From: Micromonospora antibiotica
Lineage (GTDB): Bacteria; Actinomycetota; Actinomycetes; Mycobacteriales; Micromonosporaceae
Length of the DNA stretch: 64,000 nt
Assembly (NCBI RefSeq): GCF_017599305.1
Contig: NZ_JAGFWR010000003.1
Span: 186,001 to 250,000, forward strand
Direction of reading: 5' to 3'
The notes under the pieces: model-generated
The model's input: only the letters and a program-made list of their open reading frames with translations
What the model was told of the DNA's origin: nothing
Database searches by the model: none
Position numbers and translations under genes: made by a program
Shown here: piece after piece, positions 17,750 through 27,082 of the stretch
How positions within the stretch are numbered: position 1 is the stretch's first letter
Layout: each line of letters starts with the position of its first letter

Positions 17750-19707
17750 ACCGGCCGGCGGCGGTGGCGGTGCGGGTGTTGCGCCGCCCACTGGTGCTGC
17801 TCGCCGTGCTGTGGCTGCTGCTGGTGCTGGCCTGCGCCCTGCACCCTGAGCTGGTCACCGGCCGGGACCCGGTCGACCAGGACCTGCCGGCCGCCCTGGG
17901 TGGGCCGTCGGCCGCCCACCCGCTGGGCACCGACCGCCTCGGCCAGGACCTGCTCAGCCGGCTCGCGTACGGCGCGGCGGGCACGCTGTGGGGGGTGCTG
18001 GTGGCGGTGCTGACGGCCACCGTGGTCGGGGTGGGTCTGGGCCTGCTCGCCGGCTACCTCGGCGGGGTCGTCGACGCGCTGGTCGGCCGGCTGGCCGACC
18101 TGCTGTTCTCGTTGCCGGCCATCGTGATCCTGCTGGTGGTGGTGGCCGTCTTCCCGGGCGACGTCACGATCGCCATGCTGACCTTCGGGTTGCTGCTCTC
18201 CTCCGGCCTGATCCGGGTGGTCCGGGCCGCCACCCGGTCGACCCGGGAGGAGCTGTTCATCGCGGCGGCCCGGCTGGCCGGGCTCTCCACGCCGCAGATC
18301 CTGCGCCGCCACGTGCTGCCCCGGCTGCGCGGTCTGGTCATCGTCCAGGCGTCCCTGGTCGCGGCGATCGCCCTGGTGATGCAGGCGAGCCTGGCCTTCC
18401 TCGGGTTCGGGCCCCCACCGCCGGAGCCGAGCTGGGGCGGCATGATCGACGAGGCCCGGATGGTGATCGTCCGCCACCCGTGGGCCCTGGTTCCGCCGGG
18501 GCTGGCGGTCGCGTTGACCGTGCTCTCCTTCGTGCTGCTCGGCGACGCCGCCCGCGACGGCGCGACCGCCGCCTGGGCGACGACGAAACTGGCCCGCCGA
18601 CGCCGGCGGTCCGGCCGGCGCCGAACCCACCCCACGGTGCCCGCGCCGCGCCACCCCACAGGGTCCGCGCCCGCCCACCCCGTCGAACCGGCGCCGGCCG
18701 GCGGGCCGGGCCACGCCGACACGTTGCTGTCGGTACGCCGCCTGTCGGTCCAGCTCCCGGGTGGTCCCGCCCGGGGCGCGCGGACCGGCACCACCGTGGT
18801 CAGCGACGTCGACCTCGACGTCGGTCCGGGGGAGATCGTCGGACTGGTCGGCGAGTCGGGCTGCGGAAAGACTGTCACCGCGCTGAGCATCCTCGGGCTG
18901 CCCCCGGGCGACGGGCAGCTCACCGGCAGCTGCCACTTCGCCGGCCTCGACCTGGTCAGGGCCGACGACCGGCAGTGGCGCACGGTGCGGGGCCGCCGGA
19001 TCGGCTACGTCGCGCAGGACCCGATGGTGAGCCTGGACCCGACCCTGCGCGTCGGCGTGCAACTCGCCGAGGCCGTCCGCCGGCACACCGGGCTGGGTCG
19101 ACGACCGGCCCGGGCCCGGGTGCTGACGCTGCTGCGCGACGTCGGCCTGCCCGAACCGGATACCGCCGCGCGACGGTATCCGCACCAGTTGTCCGGCGGG
19201 ATGGCCCAGCGGGTGGCGATCGCGTTCGCGTTGGCCGGGGACCCGGAGCTGCTGATCGCCGACGAGCCGACCACCGCGTTGGACGTGACCCGGCAGGCCG
19301 AGATCCTGGCCCTGCTCGCCCGGACCAGCCGGGAACGGCGGTTGGCCGTGCTGCTGGTGACCCACGACCTGGGGGTGGTGGCGGCGCTCTGTGACCGGGC
19401 GGTGGTGATGTACGCCGGTCAGGTCGTCGAGTCCTGCCCGGTGACCGAGCTGTTCGCCCGCCCCCGGCACCCGTACACCCGGGGGTTGCTGGCGGCCGAT
19501 CCGCACCGGGCGTCCCGGGCGGGCCGGCTGCCCACGATCACCGGCACGGTGCCGGCCCCCGGGCAGTGGCCGACGGGGTGCCGGTTCGCGCCGCGCTGCC
19601 CGCTGGCCACCGAGTCCTGCCGGCACGCCCCGGTGCCGCTGGACCGGCTCGGCCCGGCCCACGCCGTGCGCTGCGTACGGCCGGACGAGGACCGGGTGGC
19701 GGCGTGA
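17746..19707 (+). CDS. ABC transporter permease-ATPase fusion (DppC-DppD)
   Basis: A 653-residue fusion starting at GTG 17746, overlapping the previous stop. Residues 1-~285 are a DppC-type permease with HPLGTDRLGQDLLSRLAYG and the EAA loop (IAAARLAGLSTPQILRRHVLP). A Pro/Arg-rich linker (~285-320) joins it to an ATPase with Walker A GESGCGKT, Q-loop VAQDPM, signature LSGGMAQR, Walker B LLIADEP and the H-loop THD. The C-terminus has the oligopeptide-family Cys motif (CRFAPRCPLATESC), which may bind an Fe-S cluster. Fusion of these two subunits occurs in some actinobacterial importers. It is coupled to the next ATPase gene. Confidence 0.86.
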   Translation: MNRPAAVAVRVLRRPLVLLAVLWLLLVLACALHPELVTGRDPVDQDLPAALGGPSAAHPLGTDRLGQDLLSRLAYGAAGTLWGVLVAVLTATVVGVGLGLLAGYLGGVVDALVGRLADLLFSLPAIVILLVVVAVFPGDVTIAMLTFGLLLSSGLIRVVRAATRSTREELFIAAARLAGLSTPQILRRHVLPRLRGLVIVQASLVAAIALVMQASLAFLGFGPPPPEPSWGGMIDEARMVIVRHPWALVPPGLAVALTVLSFVLLGDAARDGATAAWATTKLARRRRRSGRRRTHPTVPAPRHPTGSAPAHPVEPAPAGGPGHADTLLSVRRLSVQLPGGPARGARTGTTVVSDVDLDVGPGEIVGLVGESGCGKTVTALSILGLPPGDGQLTGSCHFAGLDLVRADDRQWRTVRGRRIGYVAQDPMVSLDPTLRVGVQLAEAVRRHTGLGRRPARARVLTLLRDVGLPEPDTAARRYPHQLSGGMAQRVAIAFALAGDPELLIADEPTTALDVTRQAEILALLARTSRERRLAVLLVTHDLGVVAALCDRAVVMYAGQVVESCPVTELFARPRHPYTRGLLAADPHRASRAGRLPTITGTVPAPGQWPTGCRFAPRCPLATESCRHAPVPLDRLGPAHAVRCVRPDEDRVAA

Positions 19708-20585
19708 GCGGGCGGCCGTTGCTCGCGGTGCACGACCTGGTGGTCGACCTCGGACGCCGACGGTCGGCGACGCGGGTGGTGGACGGGGTGAGCCTGACCG
19801 TGGCCGCCGGAGAGACGGTCGGCCTGGTCGGTGAGTCCGGTTCGGGCAAGTCGACGATCGCCCGCGCGGTCCTGGGTCTCACGCCGGTGACCGACGGCCG
19901 GGTCCTCATCGACGGGGTGGACGTCACCCATGCCGGCCGGCGGCAGCGCCGGGCGCTCAGCGACGACGTGCAGCTGGTGTTCCAGGACCCGTTCAGCTCG
20001 CTCAACCCGGCCCGCCGGATCGGCGACAGCCTGGTCGAGCCGCTGCTCAACCGGCGGGGCGTCGACCCGGCGCGGCGGCGGGTGCTGGTCGCCGAGGCGC
20101 TGCACCGGGTGGGTCTGCCGGCCGAGTCGGCGCACCGCTATCCGGGGCAGTTCTCCGGTGGGCAGCGGCAGCGCATCGCCCTGGCGCGGGCCCTGGTCGG
20201 CAGCCCCCGCCTGCTGGTCACCGACGAGCCGGTGTCCGCGCTGGACCTGTCCGTCCGCGCCCAGATCATCAACCTGCTCGCCGATCTGCAGGCCGAGCTC
20301 GGTTTCGGTCACCTGTTCATCGCCCACGACCTGGCGGTGGTGCGGCACCTGTCGCACCGGATGGTGGTGCTGCACCGGGGACGGGTGGTCGAGGCCGGTG
20401 ACGCCGAGACCGTGTACCGGCGGCCCACGCACCCGTACACCCGGGCGCTGCTGGCCGCCGTGCCGGTGCCGGACCCCGTCCGGGCCCGCGCCGCGCTGGC
20501 CGCCTTCGCCCGGCAGCCGCCCCCGGCCGGTCCGGCCCCCGACCTCGGGGTCGACCCGGCAGCCGACCGGCACCCGACCTCCTGA
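19704..20585 (+). CDS. ABC transporter ATPase, DppF type
   Basis: A 293-residue second ATPase, starting at GTG 19704 over the stop of the fusion gene. It has Walker A GESGSGKST, the Q-loop region VFQDPFSSLNPARRIGD, signature FSGGQRQR, Walker B LLVTDEPVSALD and H-loop AHD. The C-terminal end is short and lacks the usual oligopeptide Cys motif of the partner ATPase. It works as a heterodimer with the ATPase half of the fusion protein to power import. Confidence 0.87.
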   Translation: MSGRPLLAVHDLVVDLGRRRSATRVVDGVSLTVAAGETVGLVGESGSGKSTIARAVLGLTPVTDGRVLIDGVDVTHAGRRQRRALSDDVQLVFQDPFSSLNPARRIGDSLVEPLLNRRGVDPARRRVLVAEALHRVGLPAESAHRYPGQFSGGQRQRIALARALVGSPRLLVTDEPVSALDLSVRAQIINLLADLQAELGFGHLFIAHDLAVVRHLSHRMVVLHRGRVVEAGDAETVYRRPTHPYTRALLAAVPVPDPVRARAALAAFARQPPPAGPAPDLGVDPAADRHPTS

Positions 20586-20636
20586 CCACACACCCTGCTC
20601 CCCCTCGACACCGGCGTCCGCCGGGAAAGGATGGCC

Positions 20637-22208
20637 ATGTTCGCGCATCGTCCGCGCCGAAGCGTCCACCAGGTACGAGTCCTGGTCGCCGCCGCGCTGC
20701 TCACGGTCGGCTCGCTGACCGCCTGTTCCGGCACCGCCGAGCCGGGGGGCGGCGCCGACGACGCCGTCCTGACCATGGCGGTGGCGGCCCCGCCGACGCT
20801 GGACCCCTACAAGGCCAACATCGACCTGAACAACATTCCGACGGTAGCGCTGGCGTACGCCCCACTGATCCGGATGAACGCCGACCGGACGTTCACCGGG
20901 GAGCTGGCCGAGTCGTTCGGCTACGTCGACCGGCAGAACAAGGTCTTCCAGCTCAAGCTGCGCCCGGGGCTGACCTTCGCCGACGGCACCCCGCTGGACG
21001 CCCCGGCGGTGGTCAAGTCGCTGGAGTACATGCGGACGGTCAGCCCGAAGGCGAAGACCTGGGCGGCCACCATCACCAGCGTCACCGCACCCGACGCCGC
21101 CACGGTGGTGGTCACCAACAGCGCCCCGAACCCGGTGATGCGGCAGCTGTTCAGCCAGGCGATCCTGTCCGGCTCGGTGGTCTCCCCCGCCGGGCTGACC
21201 GATCCGGGCCAGCTCGCCCAGCGCACCTTCGGGGCCGGCCCGTACCAGCTCGACCCGGCCGGCACGGTGGCCGGCGACCACTACACCTACCTGCCCAACC
21301 CCCGGTACTGGAACAAGGAGGGGCAGCACTGGAAGAAGGTCGTGGTCCGGGTGCTGCCGGACGCGAACGCCACCGTGCAGGCCATCCAGGCGGGGCAGAT
21401 CGACTATGCCGCGCTCAACGCCGACGCCGGTCCGGCGGTCGTCGCCGCCGGGCTCAAGCACATCACGGCGAGCGTGGCGGTGCTCGGCATGGTGCTCGCC
21501 GACCGCGACGGCACCGTCGCCGCGCCGCTGCGCGACGTGCGGGTACGCCAGGCGTTGAACCACGCCATCGACCGGGCCACGATCGCCAAGACCATCTTCG
21601 GCGAGTTCGCGCACCCGACCAGTCAGATCGCCGCCCCCGGTTTCGACGGCTACCAGGCGGCCCTGGACGACCGCTACCCGTACGACCCGGACCGGGCCAA
21701 GGCGCTGCTCACCGAGGCGGGTTACCCGAACGGCTTCACCGTGAAGGCCGAGGCGCACACCCCCGGCATCGCCGCCGTCGCGCAGGTGGTGGCCGGGCAG
21801 TGGAAGAAGATCGGGGTGACCGTCGAGCTGACCACCGACACCCAGGTGCCGCAGTGGCTGGAGCACGTGATGTCGCGCAAGTTCCCGGTCACCGCGTTCG
21901 GCTACGGCAATCTGCCGACCTACCTGTCCTCTCTGGACTTCATGCGGCCGGTGGCCAACCCGTTCAACCCGTACGCCACCGACGACGCGCAGTTGAAGCA
22001 GTTGCTGCAGCGGGCGGTCGCCGAGCCGGAGCCGACCACCCAGGCGGGGTTGTTCCAGCAGGCGGTGGCCCGGCTCACCGAACTGGCCTGGTTCGCCCCG
22101 GTGGTGCGGATGGACGGTATCGCGGTGACCGGCTCCCGGGTCGCCCCGCTGGAGGCGGCGGCCGACAACGGGCTGCCGAGCGTGGTGACGGTCCGCCCGG
22201 CCGGCTGA
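20637..22208 (+). CDS. Substrate-binding lipoprotein of peptide-type ABC importer (SBP_bac_5)
   Basis: About 523 residues; ATG 20637 is preferred because GAAAGG is well spaced from it, while ATG 20631 overlaps the site. The signal peptide ends in a lipobox LTAC near residue 31, so the protein is anchored outside the membrane. The family pattern is present: TLDPYKANIDLNN, GELAESFGYVDRQNKVFQLKLRPGLTFADGTPL and VRQALNHAIDRATI. It delivers peptides, nickel or another small ligand to the permeases encoded upstream; the ligand cannot be read from sequence. Whether the importer serves the biosynthetic cluster or was simply enclosed by it is open. Confidence 0.87.
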   Translation: MFAHRPRRSVHQVRVLVAAALLTVGSLTACSGTAEPGGGADDAVLTMAVAAPPTLDPYKANIDLNNIPTVALAYAPLIRMNADRTFTGELAESFGYVDRQNKVFQLKLRPGLTFADGTPLDAPAVVKSLEYMRTVSPKAKTWAATITSVTAPDAATVVVTNSAPNPVMRQLFSQAILSGSVVSPAGLTDPGQLAQRTFGAGPYQLDPAGTVAGDHYTYLPNPRYWNKEGQHWKKVVVRVLPDANATVQAIQAGQIDYAALNADAGPAVVAAGLKHITASVAVLGMVLADRDGTVAAPLRDVRVRQALNHAIDRATIAKTIFGEFAHPTSQIAAPGFDGYQAALDDRYPYDPDRAKALLTEAGYPNGFTVKAEAHTPGIAAVAQVVAGQWKKIGVTVELTTDTQVPQWLEHVMSRKFPVTAFGYGNLPTYLSSLDFMRPVANPFNPYATDDAQLKQLLQRAVAEPEPTTQAGLFQQAVARLTELAWFAPVVRMDGIAVTGSRVAPLEAAADNGLPSVVTVRPAG

Positions 22209-22365
22209 CCACCGCCGGTCCACAGTGGTCTTACGGGCGGCGGGTACGACGGCACGCTGGGAGGTGTCCGGCCTCCCGGCCTCTGCCACGATCTACTGGT
22301 AATGGTCACTACCGGTATCCGTCGCCGCGCAGTTCCGGCGGCGCCCTGAGCCGTCGGAGCCGCAG

Positions 22366-23544
22366 ATGCGCGTGCTGATCACCAGCGCACCGATGCACGG
22401 CCACCTCTTCCCGTTGGTGCCGCTCGCCTGGGCGCTGCGGGCGGCGGGGCACGAGGTGCTGGTCGCCTGCACCGAGCACTTCGTGCCGACCGTGACCCAG
22501 GCGGGTCTGCCGGCGGTCTCGGCCGGGCCGGGGATGGACATCCGCGAGCTGGTGCGGCCGGATTCGCCGCACGGCATCGAGGACGACCCCTACGGACACG
22601 GCGAGGTCTTCGCGACAATGGCGTCGCGGAACCTCGCCGGCACCCTGGCGACCGTCCGGTCCTGGCGACCGGACCTGGTGCTCGCCGAGCGCTCCGAGTA
22701 CGCCGGCCCGGTGGCCGCCCGCGCCGCCGGTGTCCCGTACGTCGAGCTGCACTGGGGTGTCGCGGAACTCGTCGAGTACCGGGCCGCCGCCGAGACGGTG
22801 CTCCGGGGTGACCTGCACCGGCTCGGGTTGACCCGGCTTCCCCGGGCCGATCTGGTGCTCGACCCGTGGCCGCCGAGCCTGCGGCTGCCGCACGCCCGGG
22901 CCCACCTGGGGTTGCGGCCGGTGCCGTACAACGGTGCCGCCCGGGTGCCGGAGTGGCTGCTCGACCCGCCGCCGCGGCCCCGGATCGGGCTGACCATGGG
23001 GACCGTCCTGCCGCACCTGACCGACGCCGGGATGGGTGGTCTGCTCACCGGGCTGGTCGAGGAGCTGGCGACCCTCGACGCCGAACTGGTCCTGGCCATC
23101 GACGACGAGGCCGCCCGTCAGCTGCCACCGCTGCCGTCGGCGGTCCGGTACGCGGGCCGGATTCCGCTGTCGGAGCTGGTGGCGACCTGCCGGTTGCTGA
23201 TCCACCACGGCGGACAGGGTTCCGCCCTGACCGCGCTGGCCGCGGGTTGTCCGCAGCTCGTGCTGCCCAAGTTCGACGACGCGTTGGACAACGCGGAGGC
23301 GATCGCCGCCGCCGGGGTGGGGTTGGCCGTCCGGTTGGACGTGGCGACCCCGCGCGGGGTGGCCGACGCGGCGGGGCTGGTGCTGGGCCAGTCCCGGTTC
23401 GCGGTCGCGGCCGGTGCGGTGGCCGGGGAGGTCGCGGCCCAGCCGTCCCCGGCCGAGACCGTCCGGGCGCTCACGCGGTTGGCCCGGCGGGAGACCGCCG
23501 GTGCCGCGCCGGCCGGCGGGTCGGCCGTCCGGTGGCCGCGGTGA
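22366..23544 (+). CDS. Glycosyltransferase, GT1/UGT family (enediyne or macrolide type), 1
   Basis: A 392-residue GT-B enzyme starting at ATG 22366. It opens with VLITSAPMHGHLFPLVPLAWAL (acceptor-domain glycine/His loop) and has the donor-binding motif LIHHGGQGSALTALAAGCPQLVLP near residue 285. This family attaches NDP-deoxysugars to polyketide aglycones such as those of calicheamicin and macrolides. It is directly followed by the 3-dehydrase gene, suggesting that its donor is a 3,6-dideoxyhexose derivative (inference). A second enzyme of this family is at 43856-45145. Confidence 0.83.
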   Translation: MRVLITSAPMHGHLFPLVPLAWALRAAGHEVLVACTEHFVPTVTQAGLPAVSAGPGMDIRELVRPDSPHGIEDDPYGHGEVFATMASRNLAGTLATVRSWRPDLVLAERSEYAGPVAARAAGVPYVELHWGVAELVEYRAAAETVLRGDLHRLGLTRLPRADLVLDPWPPSLRLPHARAHLGLRPVPYNGAARVPEWLLDPPPRPRIGLTMGTVLPHLTDAGMGGLLTGLVEELATLDAELVLAIDDEAARQLPPLPSAVRYAGRIPLSELVATCRLLIHHGGQGSALTALAAGCPQLVLPKFDDALDNAEAIAAAGVGLAVRLDVATPRGVADAAGLVLGQSRFAVAAGAVAGEVAAQPSPAETVRALTRLARRETAGAAPAGGSAVRWPR

Positions 23545-23649
23545 GCGCCGACGGCCGCCGGGTCCCGCCGGCATCCGGCCGGACCGGCGACCGGCGCGGC
23601 CCCACCACCGGTACGCACACCTGTCGCGATCACGAGAAGGAGTCCGGGC

Positions 23650-24954
23650 ATGAGTGACCGTAGAGCGCTGCTGCTCGACGAGGTCCGTAAGTTCCACCAG
23701 GACGCACAGCCCAACCAGCCCTTCATCCCGGGGGTGACCGAGATCTGGCCCTCCGGGGCGCTGCTCGACGCCGAGGACCGGGTGGCGCTGGTGGAGGCCG
23801 CGCTGGACATGCGGATCGCGGCCGGCCCGCTGGCCCGCAGGTTCGAGTCGGAGTTCGCCCGCAAGATGCACCGCCGCAAGGCGCACCTGACCAACTCCGG
23901 CTCGTCGGCGAACCTGCTGGCGGTGAGCGCGCTCACCTCCGACCTGCTGGAGGACCGGCAGCTGCGCCCCGGTGACGAGGTGGTCACGGTGGCCGCCGGG
24001 TTCCCCACCACGGTCAACCCGATCCTGCAGAACGGGTTGGTGCCGGTCTTCGTCGACATCGATCTGGGCACCTACAACACCAGTGTGGAGCGGGTGGCCG
24101 CGGCGATCGGCCCGAAGACCCGGGCGATCATCCTGGCCCACACGCTGGGCAACCCGTATCCGGCCCGGGAGATGGCGGAGCTGGCGGACGCGCACGACCT
24201 GTTCTTCGTCGAGGACAACTGTGACGCGGTGGGCTCCACCTACGACGGTGCGCTGACCGGCACGTTCGGCGACCTGTCCACGGTGAGTTTCTATCCGGCC
24301 CACCACCTGACCATGGGTGAGGGTGGCTGCGTGCTCACCTCGAACCTGGCGTTGGCCCGGATCGTCGAGTCGCTGCGCGACTGGGGTCGGGACTGCTGGT
24401 GCCCGCCGGGCGAGTCGAACACCTGCCTGAAGCGGTTCAAGTACCAGCTCGGCACGCTCCCCCAGGGCTACGACCACAAGTACATCTACTCGCACGTCGG
24501 CTACAACCTGAAGGCGACCGACCTGCAGGCCGCGTTGGGGTTGACCCAGTTGGCCAAGCTGGACGAGTTCACCGCGCTGCGGCGGCGCAACTGGCGTCGG
24601 CTGCGCGAGCGCCTCGACGGGGTGCCGCACCTGCTGCTGCCCGAGGCCACCCCGAACAGCGAGCCGAGTTGGTTCGGGTTCGTCATCACCGTCGACCCGG
24701 CGGCGCCGTTCACCCGTTCCGAGCTGGTGGCGTTCCTGGAGGACCGGCGGATCGGCACCCGGCAGCTGTTCGCCGGCAACCTGACCCGGCACCCGGCCTA
24801 CCTGAACCAGCATTACCGGGTGGTCGGCGAGCTGACCAACAGCGACATCGTCACCGAGCAGACTCTCTGGGTGGGGGTCTATCCGGCACTCACCGACGAG
24901 ATGATCGACTATGTCGGAGCGTCGATCCTGGATTTCGTCGCCGCCCGGGGATGA
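23650..24954 (+). CDS. NDP-4-keto-6-deoxyhexose 3-dehydrase (E1/SpnQ/RfbH type)
   Basis: A 434-residue DegT/DnrJ/EryC1-fold enzyme starting at ATG 23650 after GAAGGAG. The PLP-lysine position is a histidine (H218 in FYPAHHLTMGEGG), the hallmark of C-3 dehydrases that use PMP instead of PLP. Cysteines at 191, 249, 251 and 259 give exactly the C-X57-C-X1-C-X7-C pattern that binds the 2Fe-2S cluster of the E1 enzyme. It therefore removes the C-3 hydroxyl of an NDP-4-keto-6-deoxyhexose with electrons from a reductase or ferredoxin. No dedicated reductase gene is next to it; the ferredoxin at 47368 is a possible donor. The other NDP-sugar genes are not in the window. Confidence 0.88.
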   Translation: MSDRRALLLDEVRKFHQDAQPNQPFIPGVTEIWPSGALLDAEDRVALVEAALDMRIAAGPLARRFESEFARKMHRRKAHLTNSGSSANLLAVSALTSDLLEDRQLRPGDEVVTVAAGFPTTVNPILQNGLVPVFVDIDLGTYNTSVERVAAAIGPKTRAIILAHTLGNPYPAREMAELADAHDLFFVEDNCDAVGSTYDGALTGTFGDLSTVSFYPAHHLTMGEGGCVLTSNLALARIVESLRDWGRDCWCPPGESNTCLKRFKYQLGTLPQGYDHKYIYSHVGYNLKATDLQAALGLTQLAKLDEFTALRRRNWRRLRERLDGVPHLLLPEATPNSEPSWFGFVITVDPAAPFTRSELVAFLEDRRIGTRQLFAGNLTRHPAYLNQHYRVVGELTNSDIVTEQTLWVGVYPALTDEMIDYVGASILDFVAARG

Positions 24955-25107
24955 CGGACGGGGAAACGCCTGAAGTCGAGAGGACGAATTCCTTTTCGGC
25001 TGCCCTCGCCGACCAGCCGACCCGATGTCGCCGACCCCACCGACGAAAACGACGCGGCACCCTGTGGCCGCGTCGACCTACCCACGCTGAGCTGCACGTC
25101 TGTATTG

Positions 25108-25134
25108 TGTCGTAGCGACGGTGCTGGTTGTGAC
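25108..25134 (+). promoter_or_regulatory. Candidate ECF42-type promoter of the first YCII gene
   Basis: TGTCGT (25108-25113), 17 nt, then TGAC (25131-25134). It resembles the ECF42 consensus as I recall it (TGTCGA near -35, CGAC or CGTC near -10) and precedes the YCII gene cotranscribed with the sigma factor, implying autoregulation. Confidence 0.45.
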
Positions 25135-25172
25135 CTACCGGTGGGACAATCATCTCCGACCTTGGAGGTGCG

Positions 25173-25544
25173 GTGAAATATCTGATCCTGATCAGCCACA
25201 ACGAGCAGGCTCGTGACGCGTGGCAGGACATGTCCGACACCGAACGGCAACTGGGCGTCAAGGCCCACGCCACCCTCGTCGAAGACCTCGCCGCCGCCGG
25301 TGAACTGATCGTCTCCGAAGCGTTGGCCGATCCGGCGACGGCCCGTCGGGTCCGGGTCGACCGGGGCCGCACCATCGCCACCGACGGCCCGTTTCCCGAG
25401 GTGAAGGAGTATCTCGCCGGCTTCTACCTGGTGGAGTGCGACACCATCGAGCAGGCGGTGGCGCACGCGGCCCGGGTGCCGGAGGCGCAACTCGGCCTGG
25501 TCGAGGTGCGTCCGGTCCTCGACGCCGCCCGGCCGGACGCGTGA
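25173..25544 (+). CDS. YCII/DGPF domain protein, copy 1 (ECF42-associated)
   Basis: A 123-residue protein starting at GTG 25173 after TTGGAGGT. It has the family start MKYLILISHN, the DTERQLGVKAHATLVEDLAAAGELIVSEAL block, and the namesake TDGPFPEVKEYLAGFYLVECD motif. DGPF proteins are the hallmark partners of ECF42 sigma factors; their role is not settled. The stop overlaps the start of the sigma gene, so they are translationally coupled. A close paralog is at 30319-30690. Confidence 0.88.
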   Translation: MKYLILISHNEQARDAWQDMSDTERQLGVKAHATLVEDLAAAGELIVSEALADPATARRVRVDRGRTIATDGPFPEVKEYLAGFYLVECDTIEQAVAHAARVPEAQLGLVEVRPVLDAARPDA

Positions 25545-26758
25545 CCGTCACCACCGACGTCGAGGACCTGCTGCGCGAGCACGCGCCGCAGGTGCTCTCC
25601 ACCCTGGTACGCCTGCACGGCGGCTTCGACACCTGTGAGGACGCCGTGCAGGAGGCCCTGCTCGCGGCGGCCGTGCAGTGGCCGGAGGAAGGGTTGCCGG
25701 CCAACCCCCGGGGCTGGCTGACCACGGTCGCCTCCCGCCGCTGGACGGAGTTGTGGCGCAACGACGCCGCCCGCCGCCGCCGGGAGCGTGCGGTGGCCGC
25801 CCTGACCGCCCCGGAGCCCGGTCGGGTCTCCGCCGTGGACGACACGCTGACCCTGCTGATGCTCTGCTGCCATCCGGCGCTCACCCGGGTTTCCCAGGTG
25901 GCGCTCACCCTGCGGGCGGTCGGCGGGCTCAGCACCGCCGAGATCGCCCGGGCGTTCCTGGTGCCGGAGTCCACCGTCGCCCAGCGGATCAGCCGGGCCA
26001 AGCAGCGCATCCGGGCCAGTGGCGCCGAGTTCCGGATGCCGGCGCCGCAGGATCGGCCGGCCCGGGTGGCCGCCGTGATGGAGGTCCTTTACCTGATCTT
26101 CAACGAGGGTTACACGGCCAGTTCGGGGCCGGCGCTCAACCGGATCGAGCTGACCGCCGAGGCGATCCGGCTGACCCGGCAACTGCACGAGCGCCTGCCC
26201 GACGAACCGGAGGTCACCGGGCTGCTGGCGCTGATGCTGCTCACCGACGCCCGACGGCCGGCCCGCACCGGCCCGGACGGGGCGCTCATTCCGCTGGCCG
26301 AGCAGGACCGGTCCCGGTGGGACGGGCGGGCCATCGAAGAGGGCGTCGCGTTGATCACCCGCACCCTGGCGACTGCTCCGGTCGGGCCGTACCAGGTGCA
26401 GGCGGCGATCGCGGCGGTGCACGACGAGGCGGCCCGCGCCGAGGACACCGACTGGCCCCAGATCCTCGGGCTCTACAACCTGTTGCGGCGCATCGCGCCC
26501 GGTCCGATGGTCGCCCTGAACCGGATCGTGGCGGTCGCCATGGTGGACGGGCCGCAGGCCGCGCTCGCGGAGCTGACCGCCGCCCAGACCGATCCGGTGC
26601 TGGCCGGTAACCACCGGGTGCACGTCGTGCGGGCCCACCTGCTCGACCTGCTCGGTGACCGGGCGGAGGCCCGGCGGCACTACCTGCTGGCCGCCCAGGC
26701 GACGCTCAGCGTCCCGGAGCAGCGGTTCCTGCGGCTACGCGCGACCCAACGGGCCTGA
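25541..26758 (+). CDS. ECF sigma factor, ECF42 group
   Basis: A 405-residue sigma-70 family protein starting at GTG 25541 over the stop of the YCII gene. Region 2 is at ~5-75 (LVRLHGGFDTCEDAVQEALLAA, then GWLTTVASRRWTELWR). Region 4 lies at ~105-160 (LTLRAVGGLSTAEIARAFLVPESTVAQRISRAKQRIR). A ~220-residue C-terminal extension follows with LYLIFNEGYTASSG, a TPR-like helical domain typical of ECF42. There is no anti-sigma gene; the C-terminal domain is known to be needed for activity in this group. It likely controls both YCII genes of the window. Confidence 0.87.
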   Translation: MTVTTDVEDLLREHAPQVLSTLVRLHGGFDTCEDAVQEALLAAAVQWPEEGLPANPRGWLTTVASRRWTELWRNDAARRRRERAVAALTAPEPGRVSAVDDTLTLLMLCCHPALTRVSQVALTLRAVGGLSTAEIARAFLVPESTVAQRISRAKQRIRASGAEFRMPAPQDRPARVAAVMEVLYLIFNEGYTASSGPALNRIELTAEAIRLTRQLHERLPDEPEVTGLLALMLLTDARRPARTGPDGALIPLAEQDRSRWDGRAIEEGVALITRTLATAPVGPYQVQAAIAAVHDEAARAEDTDWPQILGLYNLLRRIAPGPMVALNRIVAVAMVDGPQAALAELTAAQTDPVLAGNHRVHVVRAHLLDLLGDRAEARRHYLLAAQATLSVPEQRFLRLRATQRA

Positions 26759-27082
26759 CCGGTCGGTGAGTCCGGCGGCCCACGGGCTCCCGAATTCGCT
26801 CCCGACCGAGACGCAGAAACGACGAATTAGCCGGAAAGGCCGAAAGGCCGATGCCGGCAACCAAAAGATGAAACAATTTTGACGCAAGCGCGGATGACCA
26901 TGATTGTCTATGTTTTATAGCCTCCCCTTAGCGGTCGACAGCAACTCCCTCAGTGCTGTCCGGCCGGTCGGCCCGGAGCACGCACCACCTCTTCCGGGGC
27001 TACCGGCGCCGCCTATTCCCGACGCCCGACGAACGCGCGGAATCGGGACGGACCCGAGACCGCGGGTAGTGGAGAGCAGAAC
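26759..27082. other. Intergenic region (324 bp) with AT-rich stretch
   Basis: Between the sigma factor and an acyltransferase gene on the same strand. About 26810-26930 is unusually AT-rich and A-rich for this genome and contains TTGACG (26878-26883). It may carry the acyltransferase promoter, but no matching -10 is convincing. Confidence 0.4.

Noticed and set aside
17668..19662. A 664-codon open frame on the minus strand across the ABC fusion gene
   Set aside because: Antisense to clear permease and ATPase motifs; its product is a Gln/Arg/Gly-rich shadow.
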